Shown: positions 18,015-27,978, numbered from the stretch's first letter. The stretch is 64,000 nt of DNA from Halorussus amylolyticus (GCF_004143485.2 NZ_ML974137.1:55775-119774), one strand, 5' to 3'. Translations and numbers: made by a program. Notes: generated by a model from the sequence alone, not told the origin.

Positions 18015-18245
18015 ATGAGTCATCAACAAATGCCGGTTAAGATCGACGACGTGATGGAGCGAATCCTCGATATCTTTGAGGAAACGGATGGGTACGCAAC
18101 GACCGGCTATTTGGTTGATGAAGCAGATTCAACTCGACCAACCGTGACGAAGCGACTTGACCGTCTCTATGCGGCCGACTATATTGAATACGTTCACGAG
18201 CCGACGGCCTTCTGGCAACTGAAAAAAGACCCACGATCTCCCTAA
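18015..18245 (+). CDS. Winged-helix DNA-binding protein
   Basis: A 76-residue protein. DDVMERILDIFEETDGYATT, then ADSTRPTVTKRLDRLYAADY, forms a helix-turn-helix and wing like small MarR/phiH1-type regulators of haloarchaeal elements. An in-frame GTG at 18000 would add five residues. It probably controls itself and the divergent pair at 17490-17891. Confidence 0.7.
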   Translation: MSHQQMPVKIDDVMERILDIFEETDGYATTGYLVDEADSTRPTVTKRLDRLYAADYIEYVHEPTAFWQLKKDPRSP

Positions 18246-18251
18246 TTTTGC

Positions 18252-18983
18252 CTACTGCCCTACAAGAGAATCGAAGAAATATGCGGGACCTGCAATTATA
18301 AGAGTAAATATCGAATGATAGATGGCAAGCCCGGCTAAGTAGCCAAGTTCCTTGCCGGGATTCTCAGGAATCAGAAGATTACCAGTTGACCAAGTAACGG
18401 CCACTGTGACAAGAACAAAAAAGACCGAAACATAGGGGGCGGTTCGAACAATGGTTTGCAATCTTGAGTTTCCGTTGTACCCTGTCAGCCGATCTGATTC
18501 GAATAGGAATCCAATGTATGCTATTGCACCTAAGTGCATCGCAATGGGTTGAATAAGTTCTCCAGATTCTTTTGGATACTCTTCAGCCATTAATGAGAGG
18601 ACTGTAAGTGAAATCCCGAAAAATCCCATAAAGAGGCCTAAATATCCTAATTTTCGGAAGAACGGAACTTCTTTTTTCGACCCCATAATTTGTAGAACTA
18701 TTAGGGAAATTTTCTTCATAGCGATACTAATTGTAATTAGAAATAGGATTAGACTTCCTCCAACCCCGATTTGACCGTTCGGAGTAGCGGGAAACTGAGA
18801 TAAGTAGGTTGCGAGTGCACCAAAGACGCTGATTACAGTTAGAAGCCTGTAGTTTTCGGTGATGAAAAATTCAATCGTAGGAGCCACATTAGAAGCTTTG
18901 TTCTTTTCCTCGTCCACAGGCCGAGATTTGGTTATCTTGTGCGAATTTTGGTTTGGTCGATTTCTATTCAGCCTTTTCGCCAT
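18252..18983 (-). CDS. Six-span membrane protein, A+T-rich
   Basis: A 243-residue protein with a charged N terminus (about 45 residues) and about six hydrophobic spans, ending IIAGPAYFFDSLVGQ. Codon use is clearly richer in A and T than the neighbouring genes, so it is likely foreign cargo in the element. No family recognised. Confidence 0.65.
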   Translation of the reverse strand: MAKRLNRNRPNQNSHKITKSRPVDEEKNKASNVAPTIEFFITENYRLLTVISVFGALATYLSQFPATPNGQIGVGGSLILFLITISIAMKKISLIVLQIMGSKKEVPFFRKLGYLGLFMGFFGISLTVLSLMAEEYPKESGELIQPIAMHLGAIAYIGFLFESDRLTGYNGNSRLQTIVRTAPYVSVFFVLVTVAVTWSTGNLLIPENPGKELGYLAGLAIYHSIFTLIIAGPAYFFDSLVGQ

Positions 18984-19065
18984 CTCTGATTTAGTGGTAC
19001 TTATCCAAACAGATAACTATTCTGTATGGATTTTTTGGAGAAGAGAAATACGAAGTAGTACGTCG

Positions 19066-19374
19066 TTACCAAAGCACGGCTATTAATTCAGCTATCCATC
19101 TACTCCAGTCGATCTCCCCGACTCGCCGAACAAGTTCTTCGGTTCGCTGAATGTTCACGCCCTCGATGACCCCAAGGACCAGAAGCGCGGCCAACACAAG
19201 TGCCACGATCTTCACGTCGTGCGTCACCGTCGAACCCACGTGAACCACTCGCTGGCCCGTGCTGGCCGCCTTGTGCGAGTACAGCGCCACCGCGAAGAGA
19301 AGCGCCAGCACTCCCGCGCTGACGCCTTGGAGGCCGAACATCTGGACCGCCTGACGCACTATCTCGGCGAGCAT
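19066..19374 (-). CDS. Small membrane protein, last gene of the morphogenesis-like operon
   Basis: A 102-residue protein with two hydrophobic segments (VSAGVLALLFAVALYS at about 19-34; VKIVALVLAALLVLGVIEGV at about 55-74). It begins three bases after the stop of the 1049-residue surface protein, so it is translated with it and may be its membrane partner. Confidence 0.65.
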   Translation of the reverse strand: MLAEIVRQAVQMFGLQGVSAGVLALLFAVALYSHKAASTGQRVVHVGSTVTHDVKIVALVLAALLVLGVIEGVNIQRTEELVRRVGEIDWSRWIAELIAVLW

Positions 19375-19377
19375 AGG

Positions 19378-22300
19378 TCAGTCACTGCTCCCTCCGACCT
19401 CGAAGTCCACCTGCGTCTCTGGTGTACTGGCCTTCTCTTTCCGCGCTTGCCACCACGAGACTACCGTGTACCCCACGATACCGATTCCGGCGAGTCCCGC
19501 CAGCGGGATTATCTCTTCGAGACCCGCACCTATCGCGTTCGAAACCACGCCCGGTCGAAGCACTTCGAGGCTGAACAGTCCCGTTGCGCCGCCTATCGAG
19601 GCGACGATAATCCACCGTCGCCGACCCGACAGCGCCGAGCGCCCTGTCGCGCCTATAAGCACGACTACGAGTGCCGCCCAGCCCGCGACGACACCGAACT
19701 CTTGGAGCGTCGTATCCGGACCACTCGTCTGCCAACTCCCGCCGCCTCCGTCGGCGGACGACCCGTCCCCGTCTCCGCCACCGGCATCCTCCCCGCCGGG
19801 CTTCTGAATCACGAGCGTCTCTTCGCTATCGTCGTCCACGAGCGCTACGTACGAGTCGCCGGTCTCCTGCTTGTCCACGTATCTCGTCCGCGAGAGACTG
19901 TACAGGCCGTAGGTCGTTCCGCCCGATGCCGAGTACCATCGATACGTCACGTCCGCCCCAACGTCGTCTCTACCGGGTCCGATTTCGAGCTCCGGGTCGT
20001 CGGGGTCCACGACGTGAATGCCCACATCGCCGCTATCGAGTCCGACTTCCATCGGGATTGTCGTCACGCGGGCGGTTCCGCCGGGAACGGCGTCGGGGAG
20101 GTAGATATCCTGCGAGCCGTCAGAATCGAGGACCGTTTCTTCGTCGGCGTCCCACGACTCGTCGTACGTGTAGTGAACGCGGTCGCCACGGTAGGTGTCA
20201 CCGACTTCAAGGTGGAAGCCCTGTTCGATGTCGTCAACGCGGAATCCGGCGTCGAGCGTCGGGTCGCTTGGCTCCGTTGGGTCCGTAATCTCGATTTCGC
20301 CGTTCTTGACCTGTACTTTGTAGCCCGCCGTCCGGACTGCCAGTTCGTCGCCCGCCTCGAAGCCCGGATCACCGTCGGTGTCCTCGGGATGAACGGTGAG
20401 AGTCGTGCCGTTCTCCAATTCGTAGTCGTCGCTTTCGAGTTCGGTCCACTCACCGCCGTTCACCGAGGTCTCGACGTGCCGGATGTCGTGGACGGTCCGC
20501 GAGAACGGAATCGTCACCGTCGCGTCCTCTCGGTCGCCCGCGAAGGTGTGGTTCACCTCGTAGGACTCTTCCCAGCCGTTCGCCACGTACTCCGTGGACT
20601 CTTGGACCTGTGCGGAGTGACTGTAGTCGAGATTCACCGCTGGCGTGGGTGCGTCGTCCGAAAGCGTTCCATCGCCGACAGAGACGTTGATTCGATTCTC
20701 GCCGTCCTGAATCCAGCTCGTGTTGGTCTCCAGTTCGGCGGTCTCGCCTTCGGCGAGCGCGCCAGTGTGATTCGTCCAGTGACCGTTTATCTCGATGGCG
20801 GGGTCACGGGTTTTGACGCGTTCTTGGAGTTGTATTTCAGCGTCCACCGTCGAACTGCCCGCGGTCGAGACCGTCGCGGAATCGTCGTCAGTCGAGAGGC
20901 CCACCGGTTCGCTGACGGTCTCGCCGTCCTCTAAGATTCCGTTATGACTGACTTCGTCTGTGCCGTCGCCGTCGAGGTCAAGTGCTGGATTCTCGGACGC
21001 CGCGCGGTCTGTCCTCGAAATCTCATAATCGAACGACCCGCCCGACGCCGACCAATCGAGCGATTCGGTGTCTGTCGAGAGGTCGAGGTCTCTTGTCACC
21101 GTCTCGCCGTCGCCCGGACTCCCGAACGATGCTGAGTCGCCGTCGTCGATCTCGACCGACACATCCGAGGACGTTCCATCTTCGAGCCAAATCGCCGGAT
21201 AGCGCGAGGTATATTCATCCTCGTTTTTGGAATACGCCCACGCCTCCCCCGCGCCGTCTGTGGATTTGAGGACCGACCGTGCGAAACTCGACTGACTCGG
21301 GTCGATATGCACGACCTTGAACCCGAGGGTAACTTCGTCCGCGTCGCTCGACGGCGAATAGCTGTCGAGGTCTATCGTTTTGTTCCCTTGTCCCGAGTTG
21401 AACGTTGCATTGTCTGCGACTTTTTCGCCCTCGGCGATATCGCCATCCGGCGTTTCCTCGGCGATATAGACATCAACACCCATCTCCCAGTTATTCGAAT
21501 CAACGAGTTGGAACGTTGTGCCGGTGATTGTTTTGGGCGGGTCCTTAACCATAACCTCGCCGCCCTGCTTCGTGCTGGGTTTGTCAGTCCACAGCCAATC
21601 CTGAATACCTTCGTCGTTTGACTGATAAGGCGTATCGGCCTGTGACGTTCGTCCGGTCACCGAGATTTCCGGGTCGCCGTCGCCGTCCTGCCCGGCCGGG
21701 TCGAGATTACCCTCAACGTCTAACCCTGTCGAATCGCCATCGGTCGCCGAACCCTCCTCGGTTTTCGCGTTCTCGAAGCCGTCACCTGTCAGTATGATCT
21801 CAGGGTCACCGTCTGGTCCAGTCGGGTCGAGATTCCCGTCTGGGTGAACGTCCAACTCGTCGCCGTCGCCGAGACCTGCCCCGGTGACGTTATCCCATTC
21901 TTCAACCGTTTTGCCGGTCACGTCTATCTGATAATCGCTGACCTCACTCGGCGAGCCGACATCCGCCACGAAACTCGACCCGTCCTGCGCGGTCGCGTCT
22001 ATCGACACCTCGCCCTCGAACGTCACCGAGTTCGCGCTGAACTTCGGAATCTCGAACACCAAGAGACCGTTGCGCGCGTCCACCTGCGAAGTCCACGTCT
22101 CACCGTCCTCGTGTACACCATGGACGACCTCCGGCGTGTGCCCGACCGCTTCGCGAACCGCGTCAGCCGGAACCGCGACCTCCCGGCCCTCGTGGTTCGT
22201 CTCGTCTTGGAACACGAGCGCCGTGTCCCCGCTAGATCCGACCCGCGAACCGTTCACGTACTCCTCGGCGCGCTCGGGCGTCGTCACGACTACCTGAAGT

Positions 22301-22527
22301 GAACTCGCGTGGTCGGACGCCATCACCGACCCTTCGAGGTCGTCCTCGGTCAGCGAGCGGTTCTCACCGACTGGCAGGTCCTCGACGACGTTCGTGTCCG
22401 GTACGCCAACGAACCCATCCGGCGCGCTCTGAGCCGCGACGGTTCCGACCCCACCGACCATCGGCGACGCGACCAGTAGAAGAACGACGAAGATGGTCGC
22501 CGCGTTCGACGCGAGTGGACGATTCAC
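19378..22527 (-). CDS. Large exported surface protein with C-terminal membrane spans
   Basis: A 1049-residue protein. An N-terminal signal peptide (IFVVLLLVASPMVGGVGTVAAQ) is followed by about 900 acidic, beta-rich residues. Two copies of a GNLDP.G.DGDPEI..TG repeat lie at about 230-300; their Asp-rich form suggests metal binding. The C terminus has three hydrophobic spans (from about 945) and a short charged tail. GTG start with GGAGGTG five bases before it. It resembles haloarchaeal surface-layer, adhesin or spike proteins rather than any enzyme. It is the largest product of the minus-strand operon. Confidence 0.7.
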   Translation of the reverse strand: MNRPLASNAATIFVVLLLVASPMVGGVGTVAAQSAPDGFVGVPDTNVVEDLPVGENRSLTEDDLEGSVMASDHASSLQVVVTTPERAEEYVNGSRVGSSGDTALVFQDETNHEGREVAVPADAVREAVGHTPEVVHGVHEDGETWTSQVDARNGLLVFEIPKFSANSVTFEGEVSIDATAQDGSSFVADVGSPSEVSDYQIDVTGKTVEEWDNVTGAGLGDGDELDVHPDGNLDPTGPDGDPEIILTGDGFENAKTEEGSATDGDSTGLDVEGNLDPAGQDGDGDPEISVTGRTSQADTPYQSNDEGIQDWLWTDKPSTKQGGEVMVKDPPKTITGTTFQLVDSNNWEMGVDVYIAEETPDGDIAEGEKVADNATFNSGQGNKTIDLDSYSPSSDADEVTLGFKVVHIDPSQSSFARSVLKSTDGAGEAWAYSKNEDEYTSRYPAIWLEDGTSSDVSVEIDDGDSASFGSPGDGETVTRDLDLSTDTESLDWSASGGSFDYEISRTDRAASENPALDLDGDGTDEVSHNGILEDGETVSEPVGLSTDDDSATVSTAGSSTVDAEIQLQERVKTRDPAIEINGHWTNHTGALAEGETAELETNTSWIQDGENRINVSVGDGTLSDDAPTPAVNLDYSHSAQVQESTEYVANGWEESYEVNHTFAGDREDATVTIPFSRTVHDIRHVETSVNGGEWTELESDDYELENGTTLTVHPEDTDGDPGFEAGDELAVRTAGYKVQVKNGEIEITDPTEPSDPTLDAGFRVDDIEQGFHLEVGDTYRGDRVHYTYDESWDADEETVLDSDGSQDIYLPDAVPGGTARVTTIPMEVGLDSGDVGIHVVDPDDPELEIGPGRDDVGADVTYRWYSASGGTTYGLYSLSRTRYVDKQETGDSYVALVDDDSEETLVIQKPGGEDAGGGDGDGSSADGGGGSWQTSGPDTTLQEFGVVAGWAALVVVLIGATGRSALSGRRRWIIVASIGGATGLFSLEVLRPGVVSNAIGAGLEEIIPLAGLAGIGIVGYTVVSWWQARKEKASTPETQVDFEVGGSSD

Positions 22528-22696
22528 GAAGCCACCTCCAGCGGATTTGAGGGGCGGGGGGTTGACTTTAGTTCCTTTACTACGCGCGCGCCTGTACTGC
22601 CAGTCCGCGTCGAGTTTTTCGATTCGCGCGAAATCGCCTCGAAAACCGTTTTCGAGGCCGTCTCGCCGCCGAATCCGTTAGCTTCCACGGTTCGAA

Positions 22697-24073
22697 TCAT
22701 CGAAGCACCTCCTGAACCTCCGGAAACCGGATATGGAGCTGACCGGGGACTTTGAACTCGCTCGGCACGTCAGCCCAGCTGAACTCCGCGAAGCTCTGAC
22801 TGTTCCACGACAGGGCCTGACCCAACTGCATCGACTGAGTGTAGTTGCGGTTCATCGGGGCTTCGCCCATCCCGACCGTCTTGCCAGTCGGATTGTCGAT
22901 TCCGGCGAGTGTGATTCGCCATCGCTTCTTCTTCCGCATCAGGTTGTGGAGGTCGTCGAGGTCGTGGCCGACGCCGAACTGGCTGAACTTGTTGCGCCGG
23001 GCGTCGACGTACTTGTCGCGATAGGCTGAAATGCGGTCGTGAAGCCGGTGGTAGTCGTTGCTGGCGTGTTCGGGCATCAGATTCCCGATTTCGTCGCACA
23101 GCCACGACACCCAGATGGGCGGTCCGTGGTCTATCTTGTCGATACCCCACGCGAACCACCACATCTCGCTCGGGGTCACGTCCTCCGGGCCAAGTTCTTC
23201 GTCTGCAGCCGCGTGCCACGCCGAGACGTGGCCGACCTCCTGAATCTCGTCGGCCTCTCGGTACGCCGCGGTCGCGCCCCGGAACTTCGGGTCCGGATAG
23301 ACGACGTGGAGCATGCCCTCCTTGAGAACCTCGTGGTTCAACTGACGAATGCTGTCGTACCGGACGACTTCGTACACCGCCTCTTCGAGGTCGATTGGAA
23401 TCGGCTCCATCTCATCGCTCGGCGGGTCCAGCACTGCCTCGACGTCGAGACCCGACGGAAGGCAGAGCCGCGTCCACGCTCGGAGTGGGAGCCACTCTGC
23501 TCGCGACGGCGACCCGCGCCAGACCACCGCATCCGGGTTGATTTCGAGGTTCCGAATCACCGGGAGAGCAGTCGCCATCGTGGACTTTCCCGACCCCTTC
23601 GGGCCGTAGGCCAGCCAGTCTGTTCCGCCGATTCGGAGGTCCTTCACTAGGTCGGGACGCTCGGCGAGCCACTGGAAAAGCGCCCGTCGCTCCCGCGATA
23701 GCCCGGCGAACTCGCCGTGTTCGAGCCGGAGTTTGTCCATGTCGTCCAGATGAACGAGGTGATCGAGGAACGCCCGTGGGTGTTCGAGTATCGGGTGTGA
23801 CCCCTCTTCCATCGCGGGATGGTCGGCCCGTTCAAGGCGCTCCATTACGTCGCTCCACCGGCTGAAGCCGAAGGCGTGCCGTAGATTCTCGCCGACCGTG
23901 TGGCGGTCCCCTTCGCCCGTCACCTCCCGCGTCTTGTCGAGATTTGGCGCGGTCATGCCTTCCAGCCGCGCTTTCAGGAGGTCGCGGTCCTGCACCACCT
24001 CCAGTAGGTCGTAGTCCTGTTCGTCGGTCTCTGCGACCGCTCCGGGTCGCATCTTTTGGTCTGTCTTGCTCAT
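22697..24073 (-). CDS. P-loop ATPase (FtsK/HerA/VirB4-like)
   Basis: A 458-residue cytosolic protein. Walker A is GPKGSGKS (157-164); a likely Walker B is WVSWLCDEIG (321-330) with Asp-Glu. An Arg/Trp-rich segment DKYVDARRNKFSQFGVGHDLDD follows. The lone ATPase among membrane proteins recalls VP8-type ATPases of pleolipoviruses and motor ATPases of conjugation or vesicle modules. The ATG at 24073 overlaps the upstream stop (ATGA); the longer frame upstream is a shadow. Confidence 0.75.
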   Translation of the reverse strand: MSKTDQKMRPGAVAETDEQDYDLLEVVQDRDLLKARLEGMTAPNLDKTREVTGEGDRHTVGENLRHAFGFSRWSDVMERLERADHPAMEEGSHPILEHPRAFLDHLVHLDDMDKLRLEHGEFAGLSRERRALFQWLAERPDLVKDLRIGGTDWLAYGPKGSGKSTMATALPVIRNLEINPDAVVWRGSPSRAEWLPLRAWTRLCLPSGLDVEAVLDPPSDEMEPIPIDLEEAVYEVVRYDSIRQLNHEVLKEGMLHVVYPDPKFRGATAAYREADEIQEVGHVSAWHAAADEELGPEDVTPSEMWWFAWGIDKIDHGPPIWVSWLCDEIGNLMPEHASNDYHRLHDRISAYRDKYVDARRNKFSQFGVGHDLDDLHNLMRKKKRWRITLAGIDNPTGKTVGMGEAPMNRNYTQSMQLGQALSWNSQSFAEFSWADVPSEFKVPGQLHIRFPEVQEVLR

Positions 24074-25047
24074 GAGATAGATCCGCCTCCGGTCTCGCCG
24101 CGATACGTCTCGCCCGCCGTGACCTCCGTCGCTCGGTGGCCGAGCGCGTCGGCCGCCCGGTTGAACGCCGGGAGCAGGAACTCCGCCGCCCAACTCTCCC
24201 GAACGAATCGGTCTTTGTCGCCCACTTTGCCGCCGACGAGGTGCTGTCGAAGCGGTTTCTCGAAGTATGGCCGCGTCACTGTCTCGCGCTCGATTTGTGC
24301 GTAACTCGCCGAGACGACCTGAAGCGACCACGCCAGCAACGCCTCGGCGTTTTCGAATCCTTCGAGGAGTTGCTCCAGCGCCGCCGCCTGCTGGCCCGCG
24401 ACCTCGCCGAACGCAGGTCGCATCAGCGGGTACTGCTGGGCTTGTGGGTCGATTGGCTCGATGTCGTCGCCCTCGGCGTTGTCGTCGAGGTGATCGACGC
24501 GCTCGACGGCCGCCCAGCGCGCCACCTCGTGACCTGCGTGGAACGCCGGGAGCAGGTCCTTCGCCACGATACCGCGCCGGATTTCGACCGCTAACTCCGG
24601 CGGCATCCTCTTGCACGGCCCCCACGGCTCTCCGAGGAGCGCCGCGACGGTCGGGGCGTCGGCCGCGGTTCTCGTGTACCACGAGTCTTCGAGCTGGCCG
24701 ACTGTTTGAATCACCAGCTCCTGTTCCCATTCCAGAATCTCCCGTCTCGACGAAAATCCGGCGAGTAGATCCACGAGCAGGTCGGCCTGGTCGTGGGTGA
24801 GCTTCGCGGTCGCTGGACGCGTCGGCGCGTCCACGCCCGCCTTCTCCAGCGCGGCGTGAATCCGATCTCGGAGGTCCTCAGCCATGTCCTCCGGGTCAGG
24901 TGCGACCGAACGCGCGCCACTGGTCGCGCTCTCTGCCTCCTCCAGCACCGTCTGAAGGCCACCGACGATGTCGGCACCGTCGATGCGTTCGGCCACGCTT
25001 TCGTCGGGATACGCACCCTCTTCGAGCGGGTCTTGGGCTTCAGTCAT
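24070..25047 (-). CDS. Hypothetical soluble protein of the morphogenesis-like operon
   Basis: A 325-residue, acidic, helical protein (TEAQDPLEEGAYPDESVAERI...). No membrane span and no known motif. It overlaps both neighbours (8 bases upstream, 4 bases downstream), so it is translated in step with the 587-residue membrane protein and the ATPase and may form a complex with them. Confidence 0.65.
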   Translation of the reverse strand: MTEAQDPLEEGAYPDESVAERIDGADIVGGLQTVLEEAESATSGARSVAPDPEDMAEDLRDRIHAALEKAGVDAPTRPATAKLTHDQADLLVDLLAGFSSRREILEWEQELVIQTVGQLEDSWYTRTAADAPTVAALLGEPWGPCKRMPPELAVEIRRGIVAKDLLPAFHAGHEVARWAAVERVDHLDDNAEGDDIEPIDPQAQQYPLMRPAFGEVAGQQAAALEQLLEGFENAEALLAWSLQVVSASYAQIERETVTRPYFEKPLRQHLVGGKVGDKDRFVRESWAAEFLLPAFNRAADALGHRATEVTAGETYRGETGGGSIS

Positions 25048-26803
25048 CGGCTGACGCCTCCTGACTGTTGTCTCGAACCGGCCCGTCCTCCGCGCCGTCT
25101 TTCGCCACGTATCGCTTGTACAGTTGGTCGAGCTGACTCTCGCTACGGTCGTCCATCAGTTCCTTCCGGTCGGCGTGGGTTTCGGCCTCGCTCTCGGCGT
25201 AGTTGCGGAACCAGTCGTCCCACGATTTCGCGTCGGCGAGTCCGCGGGCGTGGGTCAGCATCGACCCGACCGCGTGGTGGTAGTGAATCGGCGCAAGGTT
25301 CGCGTAGAGTCGTCCGTCGCGAGGCTTCGCCACCTTGACCGCGAAGATACCGAGGCCGCCGAGGAACACGCCCAGAAGGCCCGAACCTGCCGCCAACTGT
25401 CCCGCCATCCACGACATTCCCAGCGCCGAGAAACCGGCGACGTACGGTACCGGGTGAATCTGGCGGTTCCCCTCGTCGTCGTACGTCACGAGGTCCGGAA
25501 ACTCCAAGACGTGATGCTCGGGCGTGTACTCCAGCGGGTCGTCGTCCTCCGGGTCAAGGAGATACAGCTCCTCGATGGGACCGTCAACCTCGATTTTCGT
25601 CTGCATGTTGCCGTTCACTTCGAGGTCGGCGGTCGCGTCCCGAGCCCGCGCCCAGAACTTCCGGATGCCCTTCCGAATCGCACTTCGCTCGCCGGTATCT
25701 CCCCGAGCGAACTTCGTCACCGTGAACGACGCCTTCAGCACGCCCGGCGCGTCGGTCGGTTCGTCCGGATCGGTGTCGGCCGCGGCGTCTGTCTCGGCGT
25801 TCGCCACCGCATCCTCCACGGCTTCCGGGTCGGTCGGGTCGAATCCGTCGTCGAGGTGGAACTGGAGGAACCCCGCACCGTAGGTGCGGCGTCCGAACCA
25901 CTCCACCGCGATAACGCCGAGCAGAACGCCGCCCGCCGCAGATACGAGGTACGGCGCGCGAATCAGCGTCGCGCTCAGCCAGTCCCACGCCATAACGACG
26001 AACATGATGCCGCCGATGGCGACCAGAATCCACCACAGCGCCGAAATCTGCGGCCCGGCTTTTGCCTTCTCGACCGCCTTCCGGCCACCGTAGAGGGTCA
26101 CGACCGTACTCCCGAAAAACGGCAAGAGGAGCGAAAGGATACCCCACGCGAGTCGCGCTCCAGCGCTGTTCGTCTCGATTGGAAGCGTCGCTTTCGAACT
26201 CTGGTGGTAGAACGTCCAGCGCGTGTCGCCGGGATTCTCCAGACAGCTCTCGCCGTCCGGTTCTCGAACGCACATCACCGTGCGAACTTTCTGGTCGTAG
26301 TGGTCGCGTAGGTCGATTTCGGCGTAGTCGTAGCCGCCAGCGAGGCTCACGGTCCGTTCGTACGTCGTCACGTTCACCGCGGCTTTCTGCGTGGATGTCT
26401 CCCCGTTGTTGGTCTCGTAGCGCTCCTGACCGACGCGGTAGTGAGCAACCTCGACCACGTAGTCCTCGGCTTCCTCGCCGTAGGCGCGCTTGCTGTGAAG
26501 TTGAACGTAGTTGCGCTTCACCGTCTCGCCCGGCCGGAGATACCGCCAACTCGGAGAGGTCTCCGACTCGTCCACCATGAGGCCGGTCGGGAGGGTTTTC
26601 ACGGCGAACTCCCCGTACTGGCCGTTCTGTCTGACGCTTGCGGGTGCGTTCGTCGGTTTCGTCCCGCCGGGAGTGAGTTCCTCTAGGCCGAGATTACGGG
26701 CCGCCGCGCTCTCAGCGTCGTCCTGTGCGAGCGCTATCATCGGCCCACCGACGCCACTCACGACGACCGCGACGAGCACCACGAACGCGGCGGACCGTCT
26801 CAC
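25040..26803 (-). CDS. Exported multi-span membrane protein
   Basis: A 587-residue protein. The GTG at 26803 overlaps the preceding stop (GTGA) and gives a clean signal peptide (AAFVVLVAVVVSGVGG... then ALAQDD). Residues about 30-185 are an exported domain with a CVREPDGESCLE pair of cysteines. About four spans follow (for example ILSLLLPFFGSTVVTLYGG and LWWILVAIGGIMFVVMAWDW), then a cytosolic domain with further short spans near 480-510 and a charged tail. No family recognised; the layout suggests a membrane platform for the ATPase. Confidence 0.65.
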   Translation of the reverse strand: MRRSAAFVVLVAVVVSGVGGPMIALAQDDAESAAARNLGLEELTPGGTKPTNAPASVRQNGQYGEFAVKTLPTGLMVDESETSPSWRYLRPGETVKRNYVQLHSKRAYGEEAEDYVVEVAHYRVGQERYETNNGETSTQKAAVNVTTYERTVSLAGGYDYAEIDLRDHYDQKVRTVMCVREPDGESCLENPGDTRWTFYHQSSKATLPIETNSAGARLAWGILSLLLPFFGSTVVTLYGGRKAVEKAKAGPQISALWWILVAIGGIMFVVMAWDWLSATLIRAPYLVSAAGGVLLGVIAVEWFGRRTYGAGFLQFHLDDGFDPTDPEAVEDAVANAETDAAADTDPDEPTDAPGVLKASFTVTKFARGDTGERSAIRKGIRKFWARARDATADLEVNGNMQTKIEVDGPIEELYLLDPEDDDPLEYTPEHHVLEFPDLVTYDDEGNRQIHPVPYVAGFSALGMSWMAGQLAAGSGLLGVFLGGLGIFAVKVAKPRDGRLYANLAPIHYHHAVGSMLTHARGLADAKSWDDWFRNYAESEAETHADRKELMDDRSESQLDQLYKRYVAKDGAEDGPVRDNSQEASADD

Positions 26804-27237
26804 TGGAGACCCACCTGCCCGAAGTCGGTCTTGAACGCAATCGCGACCAAAATCGCCGCGAGCGCCAGACCGAGGAAGTGGAACGGCCGAAGCACGATCA
26901 CGTCGGACAGGCCGATTGTGCCGAGCGAGATGCTGAACAGCGACGCGGTGAGTACCGGGAAGTTCGGAGCCAGTCCGATGAGGAACTGGCCTGCCTCCGC
27001 CGCGGTACCGAACGTCGTCGCCGCCCACCCGGTGAGGGTCACGAGCGAGACCAGCACGACGTTCAGCGCGCCGCCTGTCCCGCTCTTCGTCCGCGCTCCG
27101 AAGCCCTGAAGGGCTTCTCCCTTGTCGTCGGCTTCTTCGTACGCTTCGTAGGCCCAGACGATAGCGATAAGCGCCAGCACGGCAGTTATCACGAGCGCTG
27201 GGTTCGACATCGCCCAGTTCACCGGGTTCACTGCCAT
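26800..27237 (-). CDS. Four-span membrane protein
   Basis: A 145-residue protein with hydrophobic segments at about 12-30, 50-70, 78-105 and 115-137. A strong ribosome site (GGAGGTGA) lies six bases before the ATG. No family recognised. It belongs to the minus-strand membrane operon. Confidence 0.65.
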   Translation of the reverse strand: MAVNPVNWAMSNPALVITAVLALIAIVWAYEAYEEADDKGEALQGFGARTKSGTGGALNVVLVSLVTLTGWAATTFGTAAEAGQFLIGLAPNFPVLTASLFSISLGTIGLSDVIVLRPFHFLGLALAAILVAIAFKTDFGQVGLQ

Positions 27238-27301
27238 CGTTTCACCTCCGTTCGAGGGGTCGATTCACCGATTTGAGGTCTGTACATCGTGATTTTCGTT
27301 G

Positions 27302-27535
27302 TCATAGTTCGTCGAGGTCCTCTGTTTTGCCCCAGAGGTCTCCGAGGCGAAGTCCGAGGTACACGAGCGTCAGGAACAGGAACGGGCCGCGAAGGTCCGG
27401 AAGCCCGTACACCTCGGCGATGTCTTTGACGTAGACCGACGCCATCGGAAACCAGATTTGTTCAGTCTGCGATACCCACGCGAACAGGTTGCCGACCGTC
27501 GCGGTGACGCCCGCAACCACGTTGTTCTTGCTCAT
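27302..27535 (-). CDS. Small membrane protein
   Basis: A 77-residue protein, weakly hydrophobic near 5-20 and 48-64 (LRGPFLFLTLVYLGLRL). Its ATG overlaps the upstream stop (ATGA). A proline- and tryptophan-containing middle (QTEQIWFPMASVYVKD) may sit at the membrane surface. No family recognised. Confidence 0.6.
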   Translation of the reverse strand: MSKNNVVAGVTATVGNLFAWVSQTEQIWFPMASVYVKDIAEVYGLPDLRGPFLFLTLVYLGLRLGDLWGKTEDLDEL

Positions 27536-27978
27536 CTCAGCACCTCCAGACCGCTCTCGATACCGTTTGTGACCGGGAACGCTTTGATGACGGCGTACAC
27601 GACGGCCGCCAACAGGGTCATCACGAGCGCGAACGCGAACGCCGCCGCTGGCGGTCCGGCGAGTCCCGCCGTGTTCGCGACGCCTTCAGCGGCTTCGTAG
27701 ATGAGACCGAACGCTCCGACAATCGCATCCCCGATGACCTCGAACGGCGTCGTCAGTGGGCCGAGTCCATCGACGATAATCGATGTCGTTCGCTCGATGG
27801 CGAAGAATATCCAACCAAGGACGTACTGTGCGGCGTCGATGATTCCGCCGACAATCCACTCGGCAATTAACATCCGAACCCACGCTTCCGGGTCGCTCCC
27901 TATCGTCGCGAGGCCCGCCGCGATTGGCGCGAGTTTCTGCAGGTCGTTCAGCCAGTGGTCCTCCGGGACGAACCCCAT
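27532..27978 (-). CDS. Membrane protein of the operon
   Basis: A 148-residue protein from MGFVPEDHWLNDLQKLAP. Two or three hydrophobic regions (AEWIVGGIIDAAQYVLGWIF; AAAFAFALVMTLLAAVVYAV) flank an amphipathic middle. The ATG overlaps the upstream stop. A much longer frame upstream is only a shadow. No family recognised. Confidence 0.65.
   Translation of the reverse strand: MGFVPEDHWLNDLQKLAPIAAGLATIGSDPEAWVRMLIAEWIVGGIIDAAQYVLGWIFFAIERTTSIIVDGLGPLTTPFEVIGDAIVGAFGLIYEAAEGVANTAGLAGPPAAAFAFALVMTLLAAVVYAVIKAFPVTNGIESGLEVLR

Noticed and set aside
24074..24730. N-terminal extension of the ATPase
   Set aside because: It lies inside the 325-residue gene and is an Arg-rich shadow; the ATG at 24073 overlaps the upstream stop.
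26804..27028. N-terminal extension of the 587-residue membrane protein
   Set aside because: The extension lies inside the preceding gene and is Arg-rich; the GTG at 26803 gives a clean signal peptide and a GTGA overlap.
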